Shown here piece by piece: positions 30,779-38,072 of a stretch of DNA of 38,072 bases. Below the pieces are notes generated by a model. It saw nothing but the letters and a program-made list of their open reading frames with translations. It ran no database searches and was not told where the DNA came from. Within the stretch, counting starts at the first letter, position 1. Each line of letters starts with the position of its first letter. Source of the DNA: Lachnospiraceae bacterium (lineage in GTDB: Bacteria; Bacillota; Clostridia; Lachnospirales; Lachnospiraceae); the NCBI GenBank assembly GCA_017442585.1, contig JAFRZM010000051.1, forward strand, positions 1 to 38,072. The letters run 5' to 3'. The position numbers and the translations under genes are program-made.

Positions 30779-31600
30779 TTATAATGAGATAAATGCGGCA
30801 AGGCTACCACGTTTAGCACCCATGATGCGATGCGAATAGAAAAGCGTCGGATTACATCTCGTACAGTAATCTGTAATCTCGATATTCTCTTCTTTTACCC
30901 CTGCCTCTAAAAGAGCTATCTTACATGCTTCCCAAAGGTTAAGCATGTATTTATTCTTATCTTCCGGATGCATGGTCGAAGGTCTTAAAATCTTACTGCT
31001 ATCAGCTTCTCCGAAAGATTCTCTGAATGCTTCGGCAACATCGTCGCTTACTTCATAGCAATCCTTGCAGATACTCGGTGCTATACCGCAAAGTACGTCT
31101 TCAGGTTTTGTACCGAAGACTTCTTTCATCTTTTCTATCGTGACTTTACCGATCTTACCACAGGTTCCGCGCCATCCGGAATGTGAAAGTGCGACTACGC
31201 ATTTCTCCGGATCATAGAAGAATAACGGCACACAGTCGGCGAAAGATGTTACAAGCGGAAGATCTTTCACATTGGTTACAAGGCCGTCTATGTCGTTAAA
31301 TTCATTCGGCCTTATTATTCCGTTTCCCGCTTTTCCCTCGTCTATTACTATGACGTTTGTCGTATGTGTCTGCTTTGAAAAACACATGCGATTGTAATTC
31401 ATATCAAGCGCCGTCGCTATTCTTTTAAAATTCTCGCGGACGTTTTCGTCACTGTCGCCACGGTTAAATCCCAAGTTTAACGACTCGTATACGCCGGTAC
31501 TTACTCCGCCGAGTCTCGTCGAGAATCCGTGCTTTATTCCCGCCGTTTCAAAAAGCGAAAACGTCATATAAGTCACGCCGTTTTTTGTAACTTTATTCAT
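30779..31600 (-). CDS. pgeF: peptidoglycan editing factor PgeF (YfiH/laccase-domain)
   Basis: The 273-residue protein shows GFSTRLGGVSTGVYESLNLG, CFSKQTHTTNVIVID, VTSFADCVPLFFYD, VALSHSGWRGTCGKI and CGIAPSICKDCYEVSDDV. The His-Cys-His copper/zinc set (QTHT, ADC, HSGWRGT) is intact. Homologs remove wrongly incorporated L-Ser from muropeptides. It is preceded by the LUD gene with an 11-bp gap and read in the same direction. Confidence 0.93.
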   Translation of the reverse strand: MNKVTKNGVTYMTFSLFETAGIKHGFSTRLGGVSTGVYESLNLGFNRGDSDENVRENFKRIATALDMNYNRMCFSKQTHTTNVIVIDEGKAGNGIIRPNEFNDIDGLVTNVKDLPLVTSFADCVPLFFYDPEKCVVALSHSGWRGTCGKIGKVTIEKMKEVFGTKPEDVLCGIAPSICKDCYEVSDDVAEAFRESFGEADSSKILRPSTMHPEDKNKYMLNLWEACKIALLEAGVKEENIEITDYCTRCNPTLFYSHRIMGAKRGSLAAFISL

Positions 31601-31610
31601 GTGCTTTTGC

Positions 31611-32240
31611 CTAGAATCCTAAATTATCGTTAACGAGTATTACGTGTATTCTGTCTGCATGACGGGAATATCTTGTAATAAGGAACTGACAGCAAATCGT
31701 GTCAGGAGACTTGCAGTTCATACATGAACCTGTCTTTGAACACGGTGTTTGAAGTCCGAATCTCTGCGCATTTATAGGTGCAGCAACGTTTCTTGCACGC
31801 TTCATTGCACTGTCGACATCTTTACAAATCTTATTCATTCCAACGATGAAGAGAACTTTCTTCGGGCCGTGCGCAATTGCAGATACACGATTTGCGTTTC
31901 CATCGATATTAATTAAAACGCCATCCTCTGTCATTGCGTTAACCGATGAAAGGAAAAAGTCTACGTCATATGCTTTGAGCATTGCCGCACGCTTATCTTC
32001 TGCAGCGTCCCTATCGATAAACTCATAGTTTCCGTCCATAAGTGCCTGTACAAGACCGATTTCACGCACACTTACTGCTCCGCCCATAGTTGCGGATGAA
32101 CCTTCAGGGATAAGATCAAGTGCTATCTTAAGAGCTTCCTCGCGGTCTGCCGCATAATAGCCCTTCATGTTTCTTGACTCAAGACCCTTAATAACTTCCT
32201 TTGCCAAAAGCTCATTACGTTGTGTTATCATCTTATTCAT
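31611..32240 (-). CDS. LUD domain protein (LutC/YkgG-like)
   Basis: The 209-residue protein covers the LUD domain: LIPEGSSATMGGAVSVREIG, FFLSSVNAMTEDGVLINIDG, NGNRVSAIAHGPKKV-like NANRVSAIAHGPKKVLFIVG. A cysteine-rich C-terminal segment, PCSKTGSCMNCKSPDTICC, could bind metal or a cluster. In LutABC it supports lactate oxidation, but no lutA/lutB is here, and many Clostridia carry such lone proteins. It probably shares a transcript with pgeF. Function uncertain. Confidence 0.85.
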   Translation of the reverse strand: MNKMITQRNELLAKEVIKGLESRNMKGYYAADREEALKIALDLIPEGSSATMGGAVSVREIGLVQALMDGNYEFIDRDAAEDKRAAMLKAYDVDFFLSSVNAMTEDGVLINIDGNANRVSAIAHGPKKVLFIVGMNKICKDVDSAMKRARNVAAPINAQRFGLQTPCSKTGSCMNCKSPDTICCQFLITRYSRHADRIHVILVNDNLGF

Positions 32241-32327
32241 TGCATTCCCTCCTATTTGAAGCTAAACTTATGATTCTATTTTCTCACATATGAATACGAT
32301 TATCCATAAAAACTTATTAAATCAAAA

Positions 32328-33734
32328 CTACTTTGAAATAAACGCGATTGTTTCCACCTGGAAGGTGTTTGCGAACATATCTACTGCGCACATGCGGGAA
32401 ACCTTATAGCCGCGGGCCTGAAGGACTTTTAAGTCACGTGCAAGACTCGTCGGTTTACAGCTTATGTAAATCATTCTGTCTACGTTATAATCTATTATCT
32501 TTTCCAATGCCTTTGGATGAATACCGTCACGCGGAGGATCAAGCACTATAAAATCAGGCTTTTCGGGCACATCATCAAGTGCTTTTAATACATCACCCGC
32601 GATAAACTCGCAATTTGTAAGGCCGTTTAACTTAGCGTTTACTTTTGCAGCTTCTACCGCTTCTTCTACAATCTCGACACCTATAACCTTACCTGCCGCA
32701 GGAGAAAGTACCTGTGCTATGGTTCCGGTTCCGGAATAAAGATCATAAACGGTTGCACCTTCTTTTATCGCATCTCCGATAAATTCACGCGCTGTAGAAT
32801 ATAAAACTTCCGCACCCAGAGAATTTGTCTGGAAGAACGAAAACGGTGATATCTTAAATCGAAGTCCCAGTAACTCTTCAAAGAAATGATCCGTTCCATA
32901 TAAAATATCCGTACCTTCATCATTTATCGTATCGGCTACACCGTCATTCTTTGTATGAAGAATCGATACAAACTTACCATCCAATGTGAGGCTTAAAAGA
33001 CAATCCTTATATGCATTTAACATTGCACATTCATCAGCATATCCAGACTCGAAATTCATAGAAGATGTCGTTACAAGATCGACTAAAATCTCACCAGTAG
33101 CCTTAGCTTTACGTACAAGTAAATGTCTTAAATATCCCTCATGTCTCACTTTATGGAAGTAAGTTGCATTAACTCCCCTAAAGAACATAAGTGTCTCATG
33201 CAATATCTTCCTATAATCTTCATCTATAATCTTACAGTTTAACACCGGTACAACATCATAGAAACTTCCCCTTTTATGCATGCCAAGAGAAAGTGGTCCA
33301 TCTTTATAAAGATCACCAAATGAAAACTCCATCTTATTTCTATACTCAAACTGAGAAGGGCTTCTTTTTACGCCTTCCCAAACCTTTGAGAAAGCACCTT
33401 CCGGCAATACACCTTCGAATATCTCACGAAGCTGTCTTTCCTTTAAAGCAATTTGGTCTTCATAGCTTAAATTCTGATAAGTACATCCGCCGCACTCATT
33501 AAAGTGTTCGCATGAAGGCGGCACAATTTCGTTATCAGCATGCTTTATTACTTCTAGAATATCGCCTTCCATTACGCCGTGGCGCTTTTTAGTCACACGC
33601 ACTTTAACTTCTTGTCCAACGATTCCGTTTTTGGTATATATCACGTCGCCGTCAGAATTTACGACCTCGCACTTATTCGGAAAACTTATATGCTTTATGA
33701 TTCCTTCTGTAATGTCACCCTTTTTCAATATCAA
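32328..33734 (-). CDS. rlmD: 23S rRNA (uracil-5-)-methyltransferase, RlmD/RlmCD type
   Basis: The 468-residue protein has an N-terminal TRAM domain (about 1-65), a 4Fe-4S region CEHFNECGGCTYQNL (~75), a central domain and a SAM-binding fold with VYDLYSGTGTIAQVL and VLDPPRDGIHPKALE. The catalytic Cys lies in YISCKPTSLARDL (~427). FFQTNSLGAEVLY binds the target base. It methylates uridine C5 in 23S rRNA. Whether it modifies one site or two (RlmC/D) is not evident, so the symbol is tentative. Confidence 0.92.
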   Translation of the reverse strand: MILKKGDITEGIIKHISFPNKCEVVNSDGDVIYTKNGIVGQEVKVRVTKKRHGVMEGDILEVIKHADNEIVPPSCEHFNECGGCTYQNLSYEDQIALKERQLREIFEGVLPEGAFSKVWEGVKRSPSQFEYRNKMEFSFGDLYKDGPLSLGMHKRGSFYDVVPVLNCKIIDEDYRKILHETLMFFRGVNATYFHKVRHEGYLRHLLVRKAKATGEILVDLVTTSSMNFESGYADECAMLNAYKDCLLSLTLDGKFVSILHTKNDGVADTINDEGTDILYGTDHFFEELLGLRFKISPFSFFQTNSLGAEVLYSTAREFIGDAIKEGATVYDLYSGTGTIAQVLSPAAGKVIGVEIVEEAVEAAKVNAKLNGLTNCEFIAGDVLKALDDVPEKPDFIVLDPPRDGIHPKALEKIIDYNVDRMIYISCKPTSLARDLKVLQARGYKVSRMCAVDMFANTFQVETIAFISK

Positions 33735-33774
33735 ATCCTCATTTCCCTGTCTAAATCAAAAACTATAATCCTAA

Positions 33775-33810
33775 AAAATAACCCCGGACTCGTAAAAACG
33801 AACCCGGGGT
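33775..33810 (-). terminator. terminator of the DUF4366-like gene
   Basis: ACCCCGG (33781-33787) and CCGGGGT (33804-33810) with inner TCGT/ACGA pairs; the minus strand continues into TTATTTTTT. Confidence 0.85.
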
Positions 33811-33836
33811 CTTTCATCATAATGTTAAGTCAAGCC

Positions 33837-34097
33837 TTACTGCTCGTCATCCTCATCATCTTCATCGAAGAAATCGTCATCAAATTCATCTTCGAATTCA
33901 TCTTCGAAATCATCTAAATAATCAGGAGCGAAGAAGCGATATGCTGCATAAGCGATACCTGCGATAGCGCAAATTGCACCGATAACTGCAAGTACTACAA
34001 GCCATGTGTGTTTCTTCTTTTCTTTAACTTCCTCTTTGTGTAAGAGTTCACCGATCTTTGAGTTTGTTAATAACTCTTCTAATTTCTTTGTATTCAT
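33837..34097 (-). CDS. small membrane protein with acidic tail (DUF4366-like)
   Basis: The 86-residue protein has a basic N-terminal helix (KKLEELLTNSKIGELLHKEE), one membrane span (about 30-52, WLVVLAVIGAICAIAGIAYA) and a C-terminal run of Asp/Glu with Phe (DDFEDEFEDEFDDDFF). The LLTNSKIGELL opening matches DUF4366. Function is unknown; the acidic tail may bind cations or a partner. It has an AAAAGGAGAAG site and its own terminator. Confidence 0.75.
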   Translation of the reverse strand: MNTKKLEELLTNSKIGELLHKEEVKEKKKHTWLVVLAVIGAICAIAGIAYAAYRFFAPDYLDDFEDEFEDEFDDDFFDEDDEDDEQ

Positions 34098-34238
34098 AAG
34101 TCACTTCTCCTTTTCTATAATTATTGAATCAAAAGCTCATTTCACCTAATAAGTATAACACAAGGTTTTAAATATACCAACAATTATATGAAAATTCACG
34201 CATTTTTTATATTTTCTTTTAGGTAAAAGCGCGCCCCA

Positions 34239-36518
34239 CTACACCTTCTTAAGCTTTGCAAACGACGCAAACATCTTTCTTACGCCTGCTGTATCAAACT
34301 CTACGGAAACCTCGTAATCTCTGCCACCGTCGGTAATGGAAAGCACCGTGCCTTCGCCAAACTTGATATGACGAACTCTGTCTCCGACGCCGTATTCCAA
34401 ACCGCCGTCAACCGTTCCCATATCTTTACCGGTCTTCATTGAAGAAAGTGCAGCTTTCGCACTGCTTGAAGTCATCGAAGAATACGCTTTCATCGTATCA
34501 AGGAATGAATTCTTCTTCCAGCCTTCTTTCGCTTTCTTAAACTCACTTACATTATTAAAGACTTCATCGTCTTCAGTCTTATATTTCTTAAAGTATCCCG
34601 TAATCACTTCTTCCGGAATCTCTTTTATAAATCTCGAAACACTGCTGTAATTAGTCTCACCGCGTATCATTCTTGCTCTTGCCGCAGTCATTACCAAATT
34701 CTTCTTTGCGCGGGTTATACCAACGTAACAAAGACGACGTTCTTCTTCAAGTTCGTCCTTATCTCCGTCTATTATCGTCATATTCGAAGGGAAAAGTCCG
34801 TCTTCCATGCCCGACATATAGACATTATCAAATTCCAGGCCCTTCGCACCATGAAGCGTCATCAAAACCGTATAGTCGGAATTTTCATCAAGTCCGTCAA
34901 TATCCGCAATTAGCGCAACTTCTTCCAAAAGTCCCGAAAGTGTAGGATTCTCGTTTCTTTCTTCGTAATCTACAACCTTCGAAATAAATTCGTCTATATT
35001 GTCGATACGTTCCTTCGCTTCGTCAGTTCCTTCCGCTACAAGATCATCCACATACCCCGTCTCTTCAAGTAACTTCTCCAAAATCATACTTATCGGTGCC
35101 GTACCGTTCATTCCGCGAAGCTTCCCGATTAAAGCCGTAAAAGGAGCAATCTTTTTTGCAGCCGCACCGATTCCCGGAACTATATCACAATCAACCAACG
35201 CGTCATAAAAACTTATGTCATTTTGAATCGCAAAATCCGCAACTCTATTCTCAGATGTCTGTCCGATACCACGCTTTGGTACATTTAAGATACGACGTAC
35301 CGCAACATCATCCTTACCATTATCTATAGTCTTAAGATATGCCAGGATATCCTTGATTTCTTTTCTTGAATAGAAGTTAACTCCGCCTACCAATTTATAA
35401 GGAATACCTCGTGCCACGAACTTCTCTTCCAAAATACGTGACTGTGCATTGGTTCTGTAGAGCACCGCACAATCCTTATACGCGCACTCTCCCTTACCGA
35501 CACGTCCCGCTATATCCGATACAATAAACGACGCTTCATCTAACGCGTTATCAAATTGCTCGAATTTAATCTTTGAACCTTCCTCATGCTCGGTCCAAAG
35601 TTTCTTTACTTTACGTCCTGTATTATTTGCAATTACACCGTTTGCCGCATTTAATATATTCTTGGTTGAACGGTAGTTTTGCTCTAACTTTATCACCGTA
35701 GCATCAGGATATACCTTCTCAAAATCAAGGATGTTCCGGATATTCGCGCCACGGAATTTATAAATAGACTGATCGTCGTCACCTACCACGCAAAGATTCT
35801 TATATCTTCCCGCAAGAAGCTCTATAAGTTTAAACTGTGCGGTATTGGTATCCTGATACTCATCGACCATTATATACTGAAAACGCTCCTGATAAGAGCC
35901 ACGCACTTCATCATCGACAGATAAAAGCTTTACCGTATTCATGATAAGGTCGTCGAAATCCATCGCATTATTCTTCTTTAAAGACTTCTGGTACTCTTCA
36001 TAGATATCCGCAAGCTTATTAAGCCTATAGTCTCCGCCCGCATCAAACCTATACGAATCGTAATCTATAAGCTCGTTTTTAGCAGAAGAAATCGCATTAA
36101 GGCACGCCTTCTCCTTAAACATCTTATCATCGATTTGAAGGCGCTTTAAAACTTCCTTCATTAGAGTCTTCGAATCGTCGGTATCATATATGGAAAAATC
36201 CGTATCATATCCGATTCTGTCTGCGAATCTGCGAAGTATACGCACGCACATGGCATGGAATGTCATAACCCACATACCCTCGGACCCATGACCTACCATG
36301 TCATCGATACGCTCTCTCATCTCGCGCGCCGCTTTATTTGTAAACGTAATCGCCAGGATGTTATACGGATTAACGAACCGTTCCTTTATTAAATAAGCAG
36401 TCCTGTTCGTTAAAACACGAGTCTTTCCCGATCCCGCACCTGCTAAGATTAAAACCGGCCCTTCCGTAGTATATACGCCCTTTTGCTGTTCTTTATTTAA
36501 ATCCTGTGTAAGTACCAT
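34239..36518 (-). CDS. pcrA: ATP-dependent DNA helicase PcrA/UvrD
   Basis: The ~759-residue SF1 helicase has DLNKEQQKGV, Walker A AGAGSGKTRVLTNR, DEYQDTN, GDDDQSIYKFRGA, EQNYRST, LMTLHGAKGLEFDNVY and ITRAKKNL, and a C-terminal tudor-like domain (GDRVRHIKFGEGTVLSI) used for RNA polymerase contact. It acts in DNA repair and rolling-circle replication. The ATG at 36518 is chosen because it sits next to GGGGAAG and the protein begins MVLTQDLNKEQ; the alternative ATG at 36539 has no good site. Confidence 0.96.
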   Translation of the reverse strand: MVLTQDLNKEQQKGVYTTEGPVLILAGAGSGKTRVLTNRTAYLIKERFVNPYNILAITFTNKAAREMRERIDDMVGHGSEGMWVMTFHAMCVRILRRFADRIGYDTDFSIYDTDDSKTLMKEVLKRLQIDDKMFKEKACLNAISSAKNELIDYDSYRFDAGGDYRLNKLADIYEEYQKSLKKNNAMDFDDLIMNTVKLLSVDDEVRGSYQERFQYIMVDEYQDTNTAQFKLIELLAGRYKNLCVVGDDDQSIYKFRGANIRNILDFEKVYPDATVIKLEQNYRSTKNILNAANGVIANNTGRKVKKLWTEHEEGSKIKFEQFDNALDEASFIVSDIAGRVGKGECAYKDCAVLYRTNAQSRILEEKFVARGIPYKLVGGVNFYSRKEIKDILAYLKTIDNGKDDVAVRRILNVPKRGIGQTSENRVADFAIQNDISFYDALVDCDIVPGIGAAAKKIAPFTALIGKLRGMNGTAPISMILEKLLEETGYVDDLVAEGTDEAKERIDNIDEFISKVVDYEERNENPTLSGLLEEVALIADIDGLDENSDYTVLMTLHGAKGLEFDNVYMSGMEDGLFPSNMTIIDGDKDELEEERRLCYVGITRAKKNLVMTAARARMIRGETNYSSVSRFIKEIPEEVITGYFKKYKTEDDEVFNNVSEFKKAKEGWKKNSFLDTMKAYSSMTSSSAKAALSSMKTGKDMGTVDGGLEYGVGDRVRHIKFGEGTVLSITDGGRDYEVSVEFDTAGVRKMFASFAKLKKV

Positions 36519-36543
36519 ATCTTCCCCATCTAAAATCATCCAT

Positions 36544-36606
36544 TTAGGTAAAAGTGCATAGCTTTTACCTAACTAATATGGTAACATATGTTCGATATTT
36601 AATCAA
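36544..36606 (-). promoter_or_regulatory. pcrA promoter and leader hairpin
   Basis: Minus-strand TTGATT (36601-36606), 17 bp, TACCAT (36578-36583). The predicted transcript begins near 36571, right at an 11-bp perfect hairpin TTAGGTAAAAG/CTTTTACCTAA (36544/45-36572). The stem thus forms the very 5' end of the mRNA and may protect it or act as an operator. Confidence 0.45.
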
Positions 36607-36633
36607 TTATTATTTATTTAATATCACTTTTCC

Positions 36634-36662
36634 TTGTCATGTAGTAATTAATACCGTATAAT
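36634..36662 (+). promoter_or_regulatory. promoter of the DUF1836 gene
   Basis: TTGTCA (36634-36639), 17 bp, TATAAT (36657-36662). The start of transcription would fall around 36669, so the ATG at 36668 cannot be used with a leader. This supports the downstream TTG start. Confidence 0.7.
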
Positions 36663-36700
36663 CTAGAATGGAAACTTTAAAAGAAACGAAGGTGAAAACA

Positions 36701-37387
36701 TTGCCTAAGAAAACAAACGAAGAATCTGTCTCTATCACACTTGATGACATAATGAATATGATGGAAAAGGATATCTCCATTCCGGTCGAAGAATTTCCGA
36801 ATATCGACCTTTATATGGACCAGCTTACAACCTTCATGAATAAAAACTTAGAGTCAGCAAAAAGAAACGACGACGATAAGATTCTTACTAAAACAATGAT
36901 AAATAACTATGCGAAGTGCGGGCTTTTGCCTCCTCCTGATAAAAAGTTATATACAAAGTCCCACCTTATAAGCCTTACCTTCATCTACTATCTTAAGAAT
37001 ATCTTATCGATAAACGACATAAAGAAGGTTTTAGATCCTTTATATCTTAACTTCTTTAACAACGAAGAATTCAAGATGGAGGACGTTTACAAAGAAGTCT
37101 TTTCATATGCGCCAAGCGGGCTTGATTTAATGCGTGAAGATGTTTCACGCCAGGTTGAATTAAGTCATGAGATGTTTAAAGATGCGCCGAAGGATAAAAA
37201 AGAATTTCTTCAAACCTTTGCACTTTTATGCGAAATATCGTACAGTATATATATAAGAAAACACCTTTTGGAGAGCATTATCGATTCACTGCCTAGCATC
37301 GATATAAAGAAGCTCGAGAAGGAAGCCAAAGAAAAAGAGGTCAAAGCAAAAAAAGAAAAGGCCGAAAAAGAAAAAAAGAAGAAATAA
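36701..37387 (+). CDS. DUF1836 domain protein
   Basis: The 228-residue protein carries the DUF1836 region (LTKTMINNYAKCGLLPPPDK, YTKSHLISLTFIYYLKNILS), which resembles the MerR-like winged helix in the opening part, suggesting a DNA-binding role. The C-terminus is a Lys/Glu-rich coil (about 215-239 of the longer frame). The start is taken at TTG 36701 after GAAGGTG, because the promoter lies too close to the upstream ATG at 36668. It is followed by a TetR-like gene 40 bp downstream. Function unknown. Confidence 0.8.
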   Translation: MPKKTNEESVSITLDDIMNMMEKDISIPVEEFPNIDLYMDQLTTFMNKNLESAKRNDDDKILTKTMINNYAKCGLLPPPDKKLYTKSHLISLTFIYYLKNILSINDIKKVLDPLYLNFFNNEEFKMEDVYKEVFSYAPSGLDLMREDVSRQVELSHEMFKDAPKDKKEFLQTFALLCEISYSIYIRKHLLESIIDSLPSIDIKKLEKEAKEKEVKAKKEKAEKEKKKK

Positions 37388-37427
37388 CGCGTAAGTAATA
37401 TAGAAACCGCGCGATTGGAGTATCAAA

Positions 37428-37982
37428 ATGACAAGCCTGACAAAAAAAGCTATCAAAGCTGCATTCCTTGAACTACTTGGGGACAGACCGCTTAGCCAGA
37501 TCACCGTCAAGGACATTGTAGACCGTTGCGGCATCAACCGCAATTCATTCTATTACCACTTCCAGGATATCCTGACACTTATCGAGGAAATCGCTATGGA
37601 AGAAACAGACAAGATTATCATGGAGCATCCGACAGTTGATTCCATGGAGATTGGATTTAACATTGCAATCGAATTCATGAAGCAGCACCGCACAGAGATT
37701 TTACATATCTATAACTCGGTTAACCGGGACATTTTCGAACAATACCTCTGGCGAGTTGCAGACCATGTCGTAGCAATGTTCGGAGAGACCGCCTTTAAAG
37801 ATAAGACTATCTCCGACTACGATAAAGAAGTTATCACTGCATTTTACAGATGTCAGTGCTTCGGCGTTGCCATAAACTGGCTGCAAAACGGCGTACACGA
37901 CGACATCCAGGATAGAATTCTTAGAATCTGCGAACTCCAAAAAGGAATGATTGAAGAAATGATTAACCGTTGCGCTATTTAA
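37428..37982 (+). CDS. TetR/AcrR-family transcriptional regulator (DhaS-like)
   Basis: The 184-residue protein has an N-terminal TetR DNA-binding domain (about 1-50: KAAFLELLGDRPLSQITVKD, DIVDRCGINRNSFYYHFQD) and a helical C-terminal domain of the type found in DhaS-like activators (TYFW-like FYRCQCFGVAINWLQNG). Ligand and targets are unknown. It lies 40 bp after the DUF1836 gene, so co-transcription is possible. The recognition helix pattern NRNSFYYHF is intact. Confidence 0.88.
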   Translation: MTSLTKKAIKAAFLELLGDRPLSQITVKDIVDRCGINRNSFYYHFQDILTLIEEIAMEETDKIIMEHPTVDSMEIGFNIAIEFMKQHRTEILHIYNSVNRDIFEQYLWRVADHVVAMFGETAFKDKTISDYDKEVITAFYRCQCFGVAINWLQNGVHDDIQDRILRICELQKGMIEEMINRCAI

Positions 37983-38025
37983 TTTCTTAATCTTGAACAA
38001 ATTATTAAAGTACTAGACAATTTTA

Positions 38026-38062
38026 ACCCCGTGCCTAAAATTTGGGCACGGGGTCTTATTTT
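38026..38062 (+). terminator. intrinsic terminator after the TetR gene
   Basis: ACCCCGTGCC (38026-38035) pairs with GGCACGGGGT (38045-38054), followed by CTTATTTTG. Confidence 0.9.
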
Positions 38063-38072
38063 GTCCATTGAG

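Noticed and set aside
34219-36572. AGGTAAAAG motif flanking both ends of pcrA as an insertion boundary
   Set aside because: The 9-mer is short and occurs elsewhere by chance in this AT-rich sequence (for example inside the TPP riboswitch region). Only the 36544-36572 hairpin is supported.
1-38072. tRNA or rRNA genes
   Set aside because: Reading both strands I saw no cloverleaf with a GTTCGA-type T-arm or rRNA sequence; a dedicated tRNA scan could still find one I missed.

Overview
The window looks like chromosome of an anaerobic, AT-rich (roughly 40% GC by eye) low-GC Gram-positive bacterium, most probably a Lachnospiraceae member (Butyrivibrio-like). The grounds are family content (DUF5692, DUF4366, DUF1836, reverse rubrerythrin, a corrinoid methyltransferase operon with a DUF4445/RACE activator, ThiW/CytX thiamine salvage), strong AGGAGG-type ribosome binding sites and TTGACA/TATAAT promoters. 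This assignment is inference; there is no rRNA or other marker in the window.

Layout. (1) 1-4582 is an accessory strip, read mostly on the minus strand: a RelB-YoeB toxin-antitoxin pair, a RelB antitoxin whose toxin has decayed to a C-terminal stub, a nuclease tail remnant, a lone DegT-type aminotransferase and a DUF4160-DUF2442 pair with its own palindromic operator. Several of these small modules lie between ~60-75 bp direct repeats made of terminator hairpins and gene tails. (2) 4578-11890 is a metal/selenium locus. A minus-strand operon (hypB, a 932-residue FAD/iron-sulfur oxidoreductase, hypA, a frameshifted DUF5692 membrane protein) diverges from selD-yedF-DUF3343 on the plus strand. 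The shared intergenic region carries inverted repeats over the hypB promoter. A compact promoter-hairpin-terminator unit that would make a ~53-nt RNA follows DUF3343. (3) 11948-16353 holds reverse rubrerythrin, a MATE exporter, mnmA and a DUF4037 nucleotidyltransferase. mnmA and DUF4037 converge on a ~196-bp imperfect palindrome resembling a MITE. (4) 16405-20685 is a thiamine salvage operon (thiW-thiM-thiE-thiD-cytX) behind a TPP riboswitch and a terminator. (5) 20686-26426 has a membrane diguanylate cyclase and a four-gene corrinoid methyl-transfer operon: two UroD-type methyltransferases, a corrinoid protein and its reductive activator. (6) 26495-38072 is mostly housekeeping: ABC-F ATPase, rsgA, P-loop kinase, pgeF, LUD protein, an RlmD-type RNA methyltransferase, a small acidic membrane protein, pcrA, DUF1836 and a TetR-like regulator. 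Between rsgA and the P-loop kinase sit a cryptic transcription unit (promoter, structured RNA or 21-codon ORF, terminator) and a two-gene operon of unrecognised small proteins behind a perfect consensus promoter.

How the parts may work together: hypA/hypB imply nickel delivery and selD/yedF/DUF3343 imply selenium handling, but no hydrogenase, SelA/SelB or molybdenum hydroxylase is present here, so the target enzymes are elsewhere or unknown. The most novel-looking items are the terminator-flanked toxin-antitoxin-like cassettes, the two short RNA units (11838-11890 and 29196-29389), the palindromic element at 15218-15413 and the nickel/selenium divergon.
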